DNA of 8,388 nt from a bacterium (GTDB lineage Bacteria > UBP13 > UBA5359), in NCBI GenBank assembly GCA_028685295.1, contig JAQUEL010000082.1, forward strand, positions 1 to 8,388. The letters are read 5' to 3'. Shown here one piece after another: positions 1 through 7,660 of the stretch. The notes below the pieces were generated by a model. That model did not search any database. It saw only the letters and a program-made list of their open reading frames with translations, and was not told where the DNA came from. The translations under genes were made by a program, and so were the position numbers. Within the stretch, counting starts at the first letter, position 1, and every line of letters begins with the position of its first letter.

Positions 1-192
1 GTAGGCCATGCCGTGCCAATCGGCATACTCTCTCTCAAAACGACGGGTGATATCGGTGCCGGACATATTGCCTGCCCGCAGCACATCTATTACCCCTTCT
101 TCCATGGCCTTGTTGACTATCGGCCAGTTGAATATATCTCCCATATAACCGTTAACTGTCTTTTCAGTCCCAAGAGTTCCAAATTTAGACAT
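1..192 (-). CDS. DegT/DnrJ/EryC1/StrS-family aminotransferase, N-terminal part (cut by window edge)
   Basis: The first 64 codons of a gene that continues past position 1. Reading the minus strand from the ATG at 192-190 gives an uninterrupted frame to the edge. It contains the segment VIDVLRAGNMSG followed by TDITRRFEREYADWHGMAY, which matches the family's N-terminal pattern (V..vLrsG.lsG..v..fE.efA.y.g..yal). Family members are PLP-dependent sugar aminotransferases, or occasionally dehydratases, usually around 370-430 aa; the PLP lysine lies further on and cannot be seen here. The start is well supported: GGAGG at 205-201 sits 8 nt before the ATG. The upstream glycosidase stops only 15 nt earlier, and the ribosome site falls right behind that stop, so the two are probably co-translated. 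Which sugar it acts on, and whether it is catabolic or biosynthetic, cannot be told from this fragment. Its place after glycosidase genes hints at amino-sugar or keto-sugar metabolism (inference). Confidence 0.85.
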   Translation of the reverse strand, partial: MSKFGTLGTEKTVNGYMGDIFNWPIVNKAMEEGVIDVLRAGNMSGTDITRRFEREYADWHGMAY

Positions 193-207
193 TCCTATCG
201 CCTCCAG

Positions 208-2379
208 CTAAAATTCAATGCTGACAATTTCATAAAGATCGATAACCGGAATATGGATCTCCAGCCTGCTTCCGTCCATTCTCCACTCTATTCCTTTGTT
301 CTCCCGCAGAGTGTAAACTTCTTGGGGATTGCGGTCGAGGTTGACGCTGATGCTTATATCCGTTACCGGCAGACGATGTCTGGCCGGACGGCCATCCACC
401 GTGTTATTGACCAGATGCAGGACAATCCTGTCTTGTCTACTCTGCCGGTAGGCTTCCAGGCTGATTGTTCCCGGTGCCCTGATTTCCAGCATGGGATTCG
501 AAATAAGGGATTTTACTGTGCCTGCTATCCGATCTTCGGCATTGGGCATGCCGGTCACGCCATAGAAATGACCCAGCGCCTCGGGAAAATAGGCTACCTT
601 TCCTTGCCCGTAACTGCTGATGATCAGGGCGGGGCAAGAGGATACTCCCTGCAACGGAACATAGAAGCCTTTTATGGCGTTCATAAAGAGCATCGGTGTT
701 TCGGCTCCCTGAACGGCTTTCACTTTCAGGGCATACTCTGCTCTCTCTATCAGGTCTCCGGCTTTAAAGCCGACATAATCGCTTATTACCTTCTCATAGT
801 TCTCTCCTCTGACTACGGGGAAAGCTCCCTCTATTTGCTCTATTCCCAGCAGTTCGAAGAGTTCTTGGGAGTAATCTCCCTCGGCATCATACTGCCCTGC
901 TTCAAAGGAGCATACCAGATTCCCGCCTTTGCTTACGAACTCTTTAAGGGCCAGAACGGCTTCATAATCCAGACAGGCGGCATCGGGCAGGACAACGGTC
1001 TTGTATGTAGAGAGATTTTCAACTGTCAGGTTCTGATCAAGAAGAATATCGAATTGAATATGGGCTCTGGTCAAAGCCTGAAAATACCCTGTGTAGGAGC
1101 AGCGAAGCATCTCTTCGCACTCTATCTTCCTCTGCGACCATGTCTTGATGCTCTTGGCGCTGCTCTCTACTCCGAGGTTCTTCTCTTCTCCTGAGCCGGC
1201 GGTAACGTATATCTCCTCATGTTGTGAAAGATAGTTGCGATTGGTATGAGCGGAGAAGAGCAGCCCTACCTCTGCCAGGCTCTCATAATCGGTAAAGTAA
1301 TCCTCTCTATCGGCCATGAACCCGAAGATGTCTCTGACGGGCTCATGGCTGCCGGGCTGAGACTCCAGAGAGGAATGTATCAGAGCCAGCCAGGGGTTGG
1401 CACCGGTTGCGGCTATCTGGGCCAAGGCCAGGTTGATCTCCTCCCGCGGCAGGTTCAGATAGTGCCAGGCTCCGTTCATGTAATGGGTAAAGACTATGGC
1501 CGGCTTCTTCCCGGCTCTCAGGTATTTGCCTGTCATCATATAGGCATAAGGGTTAAACGACTTTGCCGTTCCATATGAAAAGAAGGCCTCTGCTCCATTG
1601 AAATCCTGAAAATCCCCCACCCGCTGAATGTCACGGGCCACTCTCCAGGCTGTCGGCTCCCAGTTGCCGGCATTGAGAAAGACTACTCCCTCCGGATTGA
1701 CTTGCTTTACCGCTTGTTGAGCATCCTCCAGAAACCTGGCCAGTGAGTTCTCCCTGAAGCAGAGAAAGACTTTCCAGAGAGGATTTTGCCAGTTCTCACG
1801 CGGTATGGGCCTGCCATAGGCGGAGATAAACTCCGTCTGGCAGGCAGAGCAGTAACAGCAGCCGGGATAAATAACAGGGCCGTCCAGGAAGATACCGTCG
1901 ATGCCGGTCTTCATGGCCTCGGCCATCAAAGAGAAGGCCCATTCGCGCCAGCCGCTGTTGACGCAGAAGGTGGTGCCGTTACCATAAAGGGGATTGATCT
2001 TGCCGTAACGCTCTCCATCAGCTGTGATCTGCTCCCAGTCCGGATGCTCTGCAGCAAATTCGTATGAAAACCAGTGCATATTAAGATAGGCTAATACTCT
2101 TATGCCTTGCTCATGAGCTATGGGCGTATAGCTTCGCAGGTAATCGAAGTCCTCCAAACCCGGATACTTCTCATATCCATCCGCCTTGAAGGTTGTCTGA
2201 TGCGTTGCCTTGCTGAAACCCGGGGTGCCGACGATCCATTCGCAATTTATCCGCCAGTCCTCCTTACGGCTTCGAGCTACCGCTTCCAGATCCTCATCCT
2301 TGATAGCGGAAAAATCCGGGGCGTAATCCATCCGCAGCATACGTACCGGGCGCTCCCACCACTTCTTCTCGTTGTTCAT
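208..2379 (-). CDS. Putative cytoplasmic glycoside hydrolase, GHL6-like TIM barrel with GATase-like domain (723 aa)
   Basis: Probable glycosidase of the uncharacterised 'hypothetical glycosyl hydrolase 6' (GHL6) type; the substrate is unknown. Numbered from the preferred start, residues ~1-340 look like a TIM barrel. Within it are a conserved-looking YTPIAHEQGIRVLAYLNMHW stretch, AEHPDWEQ, and GIDGIFLDGPV, whose D161 and D166 are candidate active-site acids. A cysteine cluster CCYCSAC follows at 174-180. Residues ~425-520 (YFQALTRAHIQFDILLD, then YKTVVLPDA and LKEFVSKGGNLV) resemble the GATase-like/beta-galactosidase trimerisation domain. The last ~90 residues look like a small beta domain (VLHLVNN). 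There is no signal peptide or membrane segment, so a cytosolic role on imported oligosaccharide is likely. I chose the ATG at 2379 because GAGG lies 5 nt before it. An in-frame ATG at 2418 would add 13 residues (736 aa) but has no ribosome site. The stop lies 15 nt before the aminotransferase gene. The fold call is fairly secure; the enzyme activity is inference. Confidence 0.83.
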   Translation of the reverse strand: MNNEKKWWERPVRMLRMDYAPDFSAIKDEDLEAVARSRKEDWRINCEWIVGTPGFSKATHQTTFKADGYEKYPGLEDFDYLRSYTPIAHEQGIRVLAYLNMHWFSYEFAAEHPDWEQITADGERYGKINPLYGNGTTFCVNSGWREWAFSLMAEAMKTGIDGIFLDGPVIYPGCCYCSACQTEFISAYGRPIPRENWQNPLWKVFLCFRENSLARFLEDAQQAVKQVNPEGVVFLNAGNWEPTAWRVARDIQRVGDFQDFNGAEAFFSYGTAKSFNPYAYMMTGKYLRAGKKPAIVFTHYMNGAWHYLNLPREEINLALAQIAATGANPWLALIHSSLESQPGSHEPVRDIFGFMADREDYFTDYESLAEVGLLFSAHTNRNYLSQHEEIYVTAGSGEEKNLGVESSAKSIKTWSQRKIECEEMLRCSYTGYFQALTRAHIQFDILLDQNLTVENLSTYKTVVLPDAACLDYEAVLALKEFVSKGGNLVCSFEAGQYDAEGDYSQELFELLGIEQIEGAFPVVRGENYEKVISDYVGFKAGDLIERAEYALKVKAVQGAETPMLFMNAIKGFYVPLQGVSSCPALIISSYGQGKVAYFPEALGHFYGVTGMPNAEDRIAGTVKSLISNPMLEIRAPGTISLEAYRQSRQDRIVLHLVNNTVDGRPARHRLPVTDISISVNLDRNPQEVYTLRENKGIEWRMDGSRLEIHIPVIDLYEIVSIEF

Positions 2380-2380
2380 T

Positions 2381-2396
2381 ATTACCTCATTACCTC
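2381..2396 (-). promoter_or_regulatory. Tandem duplicated Shine-Dalgarno (GAGGTAAT x2) before the GHL6-like gene
   Basis: On the minus strand the 8-mer GAGGTAAT occurs twice in direct tandem (2396-2389 and 2388-2381), immediately before the ATG at 2379. The proximal copy puts GAGG 5 nt from the start codon, which decides the start over the upstream ATG at 2418. The distal copy may be a spare ribosome site or a chance duplication. Confidence 0.5.
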
Positions 2397-2418
2397 GTTT
2401 GTCATATGTTTTTATCAT

Positions 2419-2592
2419 CTTGCAATTTCACGCCGTTCTCATATTGAACTCGACGATCTGTTTACGGTATTTTTACTTTATAAACTGCTTTTTGCCGGGC
2501 TTACATCCTACTAGATGCTGCGCGGCAGTGCTTTATGCATACGCGTATCACTGCCTCTTCGTTGCCTCGAGCAACTCCATTGCCGGAATTCA
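2419..2592. other. Intergenic region upstream of the GHL6-like gene
   Basis: This is the longest gap between genes in the window, counting back from the possible start at 2418. I see no reading frame with a ribosome site and no RNA gene. Read on the minus strand it becomes A/T-rich towards the gene (TTTATAAAG and AAAAATACC at about 2461-2486), which could hold a promoter, but I find no convincing -35/-10 pair. Its notable content is the inverted-repeat element at 2524-2555. Confidence 0.4.
2524..2555. promoter_or_regulatory. Nested inverted repeat, candidate operator or hairpin
   Basis: GGCAGTG (2524-2530) and CACTGCC (2549-2555) are exact inverted repeats separated by 18 nt. Inside lies a perfect 10-nt palindrome ATACGCGTAT (2539-2548), overlapped by ATGCAT (2535-2540). 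With its flanks (TGC..CA) the inner palindrome has a central CG step like many LacI-family operators, but that is only a resemblance. No T-run follows on either strand, so it does not look like an intrinsic terminator. It lies about 145 nt upstream of the GHL6-like start and just after the LamG remnant, a sensible spot for control of the distal genes. Confidence 0.3.
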
Positions 2593-3272
2593 TTATTCCT
2601 TATAGTGCCGGCTTACTTCGGCATCGCTGAGCACTCTATGGTAAATACGCACTTCATCCAGGATGCCGTTAAATCCGGGGCCGCCCAGCAATAGATCGCC
2701 CGTATTGACAGCCAGAGCTCCTGTAACCGATACAGATCCCTGCAATGCTCCGTTTATATAGAGCTTGCCCCCATCGGCAGAAGAGTATGTCCAGACGATG
2801 TGATACCAGGTATTAAGAGCAGGGATAATTACGGCGGGAGAGAGACGACACCACTTGCTGAGAGGAAAAGCTGCTCGCCCGGTTACATAAGCTTTGGGAT
2901 AAAACCACATCTCAACCGATTGTTTCGTCGGTGATATTCACTACGGGGCTGTTGCCGCAATTCACGTAACCGTTAACACCGTTAAATAACAGGGCCTTGC
3001 CCTTGCGGCCGTCAACCCAGCAGGCGGCGAGTCTCAACTGCCCGTTGCTGCCATTATCCGCAGAATTCAAAGCTGTTGTTCCCTTGCCATCATCGAAATG
3101 CCACTCGGCTACAGGTTTGCCATCGCTCACGCCCACAGCTGCCGAAGTCTGAGGAGCGGCGTATAGCAAAGCTGCTACGGCCATCACCTATTGCGGCTCC
3201 GGAGAGCTGCAGCTTTGCCTACCACCCCTTATCCCGGCATTCGGTTTTTCATCTTTTCACGACTTTTATCAT
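2593..3272 (-). pseudogene. Decayed gene for a small secreted LamG-domain protein
   Basis: A LamG/concanavalin A-like domain is spread over two frames. The first half (3187-2912) reads KPVAEWHFDDGKGTTALNSA, then GKALLFNGVNGYVNCG, and stops at TGA just after NITDETIG. The second half (2910-2593) continues with EMWFYPKAYVTG, later NTWYHIVWTY and ILDEVRIYHRVLSDAEVSRHY, a typical LamG ending. One missing base near 2914-2917 would rejoin them. Between about 2877 and 2836 the other frame gives the more LamG-like EQLFLSASGVVSLP, suggesting a compensating pair of shifts. At the 5' end, GGGAGG (3286-3281) stands 8 nt before an ATG at 3272, but that frame stops after seven codons. A signal-peptide-like AVAALLYAAPQTSAA appears in the first-half frame, directly after a TAG (3190-3188) and a GTG. 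The layout resembles the N-terminal LamG domain of the intact 984-aa protein next door, so it may be a shrunken paralogue. I do not think either half is expressed as a working protein. Confidence 0.75.
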
Positions 3273-3320
3273 CACCTTAACCTCCCGCCAATTTAATATA
3301 AGACAGGCTGCATTTCTTTA

Positions 3321-3334
3321 CGATATTCATATCG
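3321..3334. promoter_or_regulatory. Short palindrome between the 984-aa glycosidase gene and the LamG remnant
   Basis: CGATAT and ATATCG flank a 2-nt centre, giving a 14-nt near-perfect palindrome 14 nt past the stop codon of the 984-aa gene. The 2-nt centre is too tight for a stable hairpin and no T-run follows, so a protein-binding site is more likely than a terminator. It may also be chance. The rest of the 3273-3348 gap holds only the ribosome site of the LamG remnant. Confidence 0.25.
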
Positions 3335-3348
3335 CCTTCGATAGACCG

Positions 3349-6303
3349 TTATTCCATAATCCAGATTTCAGTGGCAGCCGCTGGGATATTTACCGTAAAT
3401 TGTCTGGTATCCTTAGCAATATATTTCCCCTTAAACGGATCGAAAACATTGCATTTTCGCGGTAACTTTATTACCCGTTCTCCCGCATACTTGGTATGCA
3501 CAGCCAGCAGCTTCTCACTGGCAAAAACCTGATCATCGCCTGCATCATAAATATGGACACCGGCTTGTGCTGCAATATTCCTGAGCAGTCCCGAGGGTAT
3601 ATTAGGCGTCCCCGACCATACGGATATCCAGCCATTGAGCTTTTTGACACTCAGGCCAGGCTTGCGAAAAGTATAAACCTTTCCTTCATCGGTTGTCGAA
3701 AGCAGCTTTCCTAGAACCGTTGCCTGTGGGTCGTCACACCAGAACACCGGCTCCATCGGCCCTTCACTTCCGTATCTTAAATTAGTTGGCAAAGAGGCGG
3801 TAAGGGGATGAGAGTATTCGGTGATCTCGCACCGCACCCTGCTTAATGGTCCTTTATACATCCCCATCTTTATACCTGTGATATCCGACAATGCTTCCAG
3901 GGAGAGTTCATTATCGCTCGCAAAACCGGAAGCATAAACCCAGACAACGGTATTATTGTTGCGGCATATTTTCTCCTTAATAATGCTCCTCTCCTGTGCC
4001 GGCAAATAAAAGCTGTTCAGGAACACATACATTTTGTATCTGTCGAAGGGAAAGTTTTTACTCGTGATGTCACTATCAAGATAAACATCATAAGGCGCAC
4101 CCAGACGGGTAAGATTTTCGTAAGTCTGCCTCAGAATGAAATCTCTGCTCATGTTATTAAACTTCTGATAAAAGAAGGAACGGAAGCTGATAATAACCGC
4201 TATCTGAGAAGCGTTTCTATCTCTGGCCTTGGTTTTTTCAGCTATATCAACAAACCGAGAAACCGTATCCAGTATTGACGGATCATCAAACCATTTATTG
4301 CCATCACTGCCCATGCCGACATAATAGAGGCCGCTGCCCGGCTTAGAGAACACTCCGGCAAAATTTCTTTTAAGCACCGCCAGCGTTTCTTGCATATTCC
4401 GGGCTTTGCCGAAATAGTCGCCGTACTGCTCAGCGGCGCCATAAGCTACATGCGGCGTTGCCAGGTGTGTTCTGGTATCATCCTCTGTCAGGGCCAGTTT
4501 GTTATGCAGGATAATGCTGTCAGCAGGGAATTGTGGCACAAACCCGCCCCCAGGATGCCTCTCCTGATAGGAATAGGGTGAGCCAATGAAATCGATATAA
4601 GGGCTATCAAGTAATTTGGAAAACATATTCATTCTTCTGTTGTTGACGATCAAATACGGCGTGCTATCCTGCCACCACTCCGGTAAAAAGATATACCCGT
4701 TCCAAAGACCCACCAAGCTTTCATTGTTGGAGGCATCTTTTATTGCCTTGGCAAAATACAAGGCGGTATCAGCAGCCATTTCATGATGATATTGCAGAAA
4801 ATCGATCTTTCTTCGGCTGATGGCCGGATCATGAAATACTCCGGTATCGGCCGTAAAAAGCTCTTTCCACTCAGGAATTTTTACCGTCGCAAAATCAGCT
4901 TTATCATCCTTCCAGGATTTACGCAGCAAGGCAAGATCATTCTTATAGTTATCCTTAACCCATTTTTTAAACCCTTCCTGGGCCGGACGGCTGTAATCCC
5001 AGTAGTCGCCCCATTCACCGGCACCGCCGTTCATAAAGTATCCTGCAATTCTATCGGAATAAGGTGATTCCCTGATATGTTTTACCAGAGAGCTGAGATC
5101 GCCGGCCACTTCCTCCCTGCGGACAATGGAAGCCATGGAAGCTCTATCGCCTTTAATCATATTCGGCGGCCAGATTATCACTTCGTCAGGATGCTGTTTC
5201 AACCAGTTAGGCTCCGTACTCGTCCTGATATCGGTATTAACGTACACGATAAAATAGCAGTCGGAGGCTTCGCGGAGGGCGTCCAGGACGCATTTATCGA
5301 GTTCTGCATACATTTTATCCTTCTGATAGGCTCTGCCGGCTGGAGTTATAAGAAGGAAGTGAAACTTAATGCCCTTATCCAGGAATCTCTGTGTAGTTCC
5401 GATCAGCGATATCTCTCTAAGATGCTTCTCATCCCTAAACCCCAGAAACTGCTCGGTCATGTCTCCCAGCGAGAGGACCGGTACACCATTGCGGTTCTCC
5501 ACCTTGGCTTTTAGCGGAATAACTTTTGTCATTGTTGGCGGCAGATTGCTACCGGCATTCGCTCCGGTTGCCGAAATCACGTCGGCGCTGTTGAAAAGAG
5601 ATATTTTTCCCAGCACCCCCTGGAAGAAGGCGTACCTGTAGTTCAACCTCTCCGATTCACTCTTGTAGTTATCGTGGTATCCCCCGATAAGTATGGGAGA
5701 ATTGTTAACGGCCAGCTTGCCGGAATATGCCTGCCTGGCTTCTTCACGTCCGTCAAGTAATAATTTTGCCTCTGTGCCGTCACAAACAACGGTAACGGTG
5801 GCCCATTTCATCAAAGGAACATGCGTTGAACCGGCCAGCCTGATTTTGGAACCGTTCTGGAGATCGGCTATAAATAACAGCTTTCCCCAAAATACGGATA
5901 GAGAGTAATTGACTTTATTTGGATACTCGGTTTTCACCAGGATCATCTGATTAGCTCCGTCAGTCTTGGAGCCGGTGGCTGCAGTCTTCTTGTTGAAGTA
6001 GCTCTCCAGCTTCAAATTTACTTCCAGCCCGAGTTCTCCGCTTATATCCAGAGCGCTGTTATTACCCGGATCATTCACCGATATATAGCTGTTATCACCA
6101 TTGAAGTAAAGGGCTGTCCCATTCCCCTCTTTAATCCATCGGGCATTGTGTATGACGCCGTTATTCTTGCCGATACTATCTGTCGCTGTTTCTCCTTTAT
6201 CATCGTTCAATTCCCAGACAGAAACGGCATTCTTCACGCCGGCAATAGCTTGAACGGACATCAATGCAAACAAAATAGTTGTCAGCAGCACTTTTCTGAA
6301 CAT
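3349..6303 (-). CDS. Secreted LamG-domain plus GH42-like (beta-galactosidase-type) glycosidase, 984 aa
   Basis: Probable exported glycosidase. Residues 1-21 are a clear signal peptide (MFRK, a hydrophobic core, then VQAIA before the cut). Residues ~25-240 form a LamG/concanavalin A-like domain (VWELNDDKG, ALYFNGDNSYI, WATVTVVCDG, LLLDGREEA, PILIGGY), likely a carbohydrate-binding or spacer module. Residues ~270-690 resemble a GH42-type TIM barrel: GEWGDYWDYSRPAQEGFKKW is followed by DLALLRKSWKDDKADFATVKIPEW, the usual '..LrkaW...ya.f..v.iP' region, and later LALTEDDTRTHL. E430 (in GAGEW) and E607 (in TEDDT) are candidate acid/base and nucleophile; their 177-residue spacing is close to that in known GH42 enzymes. 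Residues ~700-815 look like the GATase-like trimerisation domain, followed by a C-terminal region of beta character. The start is firm: GGAGG at 6316-6312 sits 8 nt before the ATG. The gap to the upstream peptidase gene is 36 nt, so one transcript is likely. The substrate is unknown, and beta-galactosidase activity is only one possibility. Confidence 0.85.
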   Translation of the reverse strand: MFRKVLLTTILFALMSVQAIAGVKNAVSVWELNDDKGETATDSIGKNNGVIHNARWIKEGNGTALYFNGDNSYISVNDPGNNSALDISGELGLEVNLKLESYFNKKTAATGSKTDGANQMILVKTEYPNKVNYSLSVFWGKLLFIADLQNGSKIRLAGSTHVPLMKWATVTVVCDGTEAKLLLDGREEARQAYSGKLAVNNSPILIGGYHDNYKSESERLNYRYAFFQGVLGKISLFNSADVISATGANAGSNLPPTMTKVIPLKAKVENRNGVPVLSLGDMTEQFLGFRDEKHLREISLIGTTQRFLDKGIKFHFLLITPAGRAYQKDKMYAELDKCVLDALREASDCYFIVYVNTDIRTSTEPNWLKQHPDEVIIWPPNMIKGDRASMASIVRREEVAGDLSSLVKHIRESPYSDRIAGYFMNGGAGEWGDYWDYSRPAQEGFKKWVKDNYKNDLALLRKSWKDDKADFATVKIPEWKELFTADTGVFHDPAISRRKIDFLQYHHEMAADTALYFAKAIKDASNNESLVGLWNGYIFLPEWWQDSTPYLIVNNRRMNMFSKLLDSPYIDFIGSPYSYQERHPGGGFVPQFPADSIILHNKLALTEDDTRTHLATPHVAYGAAEQYGDYFGKARNMQETLAVLKRNFAGVFSKPGSGLYYVGMGSDGNKWFDDPSILDTVSRFVDIAEKTKARDRNASQIAVIISFRSFFYQKFNNMSRDFILRQTYENLTRLGAPYDVYLDSDITSKNFPFDRYKMYVFLNSFYLPAQERSIIKEKICRNNNTVVWVYASGFASDNELSLEALSDITGIKMGMYKGPLSRVRCEITEYSHPLTASLPTNLRYGSEGPMEPVFWCDDPQATVLGKLLSTTDEGKVYTFRKPGLSVKKLNGWISVWSGTPNIPSGLLRNIAAQAGVHIYDAGDDQVFASEKLLAVHTKYAGERVIKLPRKCNVFDPFKGKYIAKDTRQFTVNIPAAATEIWIME

Positions 6304-6339
6304 CGGTTATACCTCCACATGTTTATTTGAATATAAGCC

Positions 6340-7605
6340 TTACGCTAACGCCATCAAAGCTTTCGTAATCAACCGGCCGCAAGCTTTGATATCTTCAAGC
6401 GACCATATTTCACTGCCGTATCGATAGTATGAAGAAAGGTCGGGGATCACCCCTTCATCAGCCCACCTATACACGTAAGAATCTACGGTTAAGGCCAGAG
6501 AACCATAACGCCGTGCCGCCATGCCGGCGGCATGCCCCGGCTGTTCATGCGGAGTAAACATGGCCGCTGGCAACTGTTCTCTCAGCGAACTTATCAAACG
6601 CTGATACTCCTCAGCCTGACTCTCTTTATACGTTCCTTCCGGCATAACTAAAAACGACCAGTTTTTATCCTCAGCAACAGAAAAACCGTGAAAATCGATA
6701 AACAAATCGATACCTTCGCCGGCCGCAGCCCAGGCGTCGAAAGAGGCTCTGATAGAGGCAGCTTCGCTCAGTGCGCCAGACCTCTCCCATTCTCTATTCA
6801 AATTTCGGCCAGTGCCATGTATCCTGCCCCTGCCTTCCGACACGGCATCAACGTTGATCATAGGGATGATCCTGAAAATATATTCTTGCCGAACCGCCGT
6901 AGCCAGCGGATCACTGGAGAGCAAGAAATCGGCCATACCTTCCAGCCCCCAGCCTGCTCCTAACTCGGCACAATGCTGGAGCCCGATAAAGCAGGCAATT
7001 CTTTTGCCGGCGGTCGGTATTGCCTCATCAGTTATCACGATCTCTTTGATATCCCGACCTTCTGTTGAACAGCCGATTTTTTCAACCCGGCAAAAAGCGG
7101 AAGTGCTGATGGCGTTGGCATACCTATCCAGGTGATCATTAGAATACGGATACTGATAGCTTAGGAACATCCTGTCGTCGGCAGAACAAATCTCCACCTC
7201 CACTATCTTACCGTGCTCCATAGCCGGATCATCGTATAGATGTTTATTCTTCATTCTCATCCAGGTATTGCCATCATAGCTGCAAACGGGGAAATCAGGG
7301 TTGGCATACAGCAACGTGCCTCCGCAAGTCCTGGTTTGTTCCTTAACATGAAAACGCAACCGTATCGCTCTATCCTTGCAGTTTTCCACACAAAGGTGAA
7401 AGCAGAAGCAGGCTTCGTCAAGGATGCCGGAGTCATCACTGCGTGCGATAAAGAGATTATCGGTACCATACTCGCTCTCATCGTAAGGCCAGCAATCAAA
7501 AACATCAGCCTCATTCTCTTCTATTCTTGCCAAGCCTCCGTTATCAAAGTCCGTCGTTAAAACCACATTTTTGCCTTTGTAGGTTACCTTACCATTTCTT
7601 GCCAT
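6340..7605 (-). CDS. M14-family zinc carboxypeptidase-like protein, cytosolic-carboxypeptidase type (421 aa)
   Basis: M14 metallopeptidase-like protein that would remove or trim C-terminal residues from a peptide or glycopeptide. Residues ~1-165 form a beta-rich N-terminal domain as in cytosolic carboxypeptidases (FCFHLCVEN, DGNTWMRM, FLSYQYPYS). The catalytic domain follows: H211 and E214 in GLQHCAELGAGW are zinc ligands with LEGMADFLLS behind them; NLNR at 268-271 supplies the substrate-binding Asn-Arg pair; H306 in IDFHGF is the third zinc ligand. Near the end, where the family has its catalytic glutamate (TxE-like), this protein reads SLALTVDSYVYRW, placing D375 at the expected site. The change is conservative but unusual and could weaken or alter activity. 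There is no signal peptide. Start choice: AAGGGAG lies 13 nt before the ATG, longer than ideal, with a weak GTGAG 6 nt away; no better in-frame start exists upstream. It sits 55 nt after the pseudopilin gene and 36 nt before the LamG-glycosidase gene. Family assignment is strong; activity and substrate are unknown. Confidence 0.82.
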   Translation of the reverse strand: MARNGKVTYKGKNVVLTTDFDNGGLARIEENEADVFDCWPYDESEYGTDNLFIARSDDSGILDEACFCFHLCVENCKDRAIRLRFHVKEQTRTCGGTLLYANPDFPVCSYDGNTWMRMKNKHLYDDPAMEHGKIVEVEICSADDRMFLSYQYPYSNDHLDRYANAISTSAFCRVEKIGCSTEGRDIKEIVITDEAIPTAGKRIACFIGLQHCAELGAGWGLEGMADFLLSSDPLATAVRQEYIFRIIPMINVDAVSEGRGRIHGTGRNLNREWERSGALSEAASIRASFDAWAAAGEGIDLFIDFHGFSVAEDKNWSFLVMPEGTYKESQAEEYQRLISSLREQLPAAMFTPHEQPGHAAGMAARRYGSLALTVDSYVYRWADEGVIPDLSSYYRYGSEIWSLEDIKACGRLITKALMALA

Positions 7606-7660
7606 GAGGTACTCACAACTCCCTTACCAATTCAACAGCAGCAATGTCGGCGATTCAGGA

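Noticed and set aside
13-1194. Long open frame on the plus strand (393 codons)
   Set aside because: It lies wholly opposite the GHL6-like and DegT-type genes, has no recognisable domain and its composition is that of an antisense shadow; the minus-strand frames carry clear family motifs.
2524-2555. Intrinsic terminator for the upstream genes
   Set aside because: The 7-bp stem would have an 18-nt loop and no T-run follows on either strand.
2593-3187. Two separate small LamG proteins, or a programmed frameshift joining them
   Set aside because: Each half holds only part of one LamG fold, I see no slippery heptamer at the break, and further frame and stop lesions lie on both sides, so decay explains it better.
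5077-5514. Plus-strand open frame of 145 codons, and several others opposite the 984-aa gene
   Set aside because: All sit inside a strong minus-strand gene with signal peptide and domain motifs; none shows a ribosome site or known domain.
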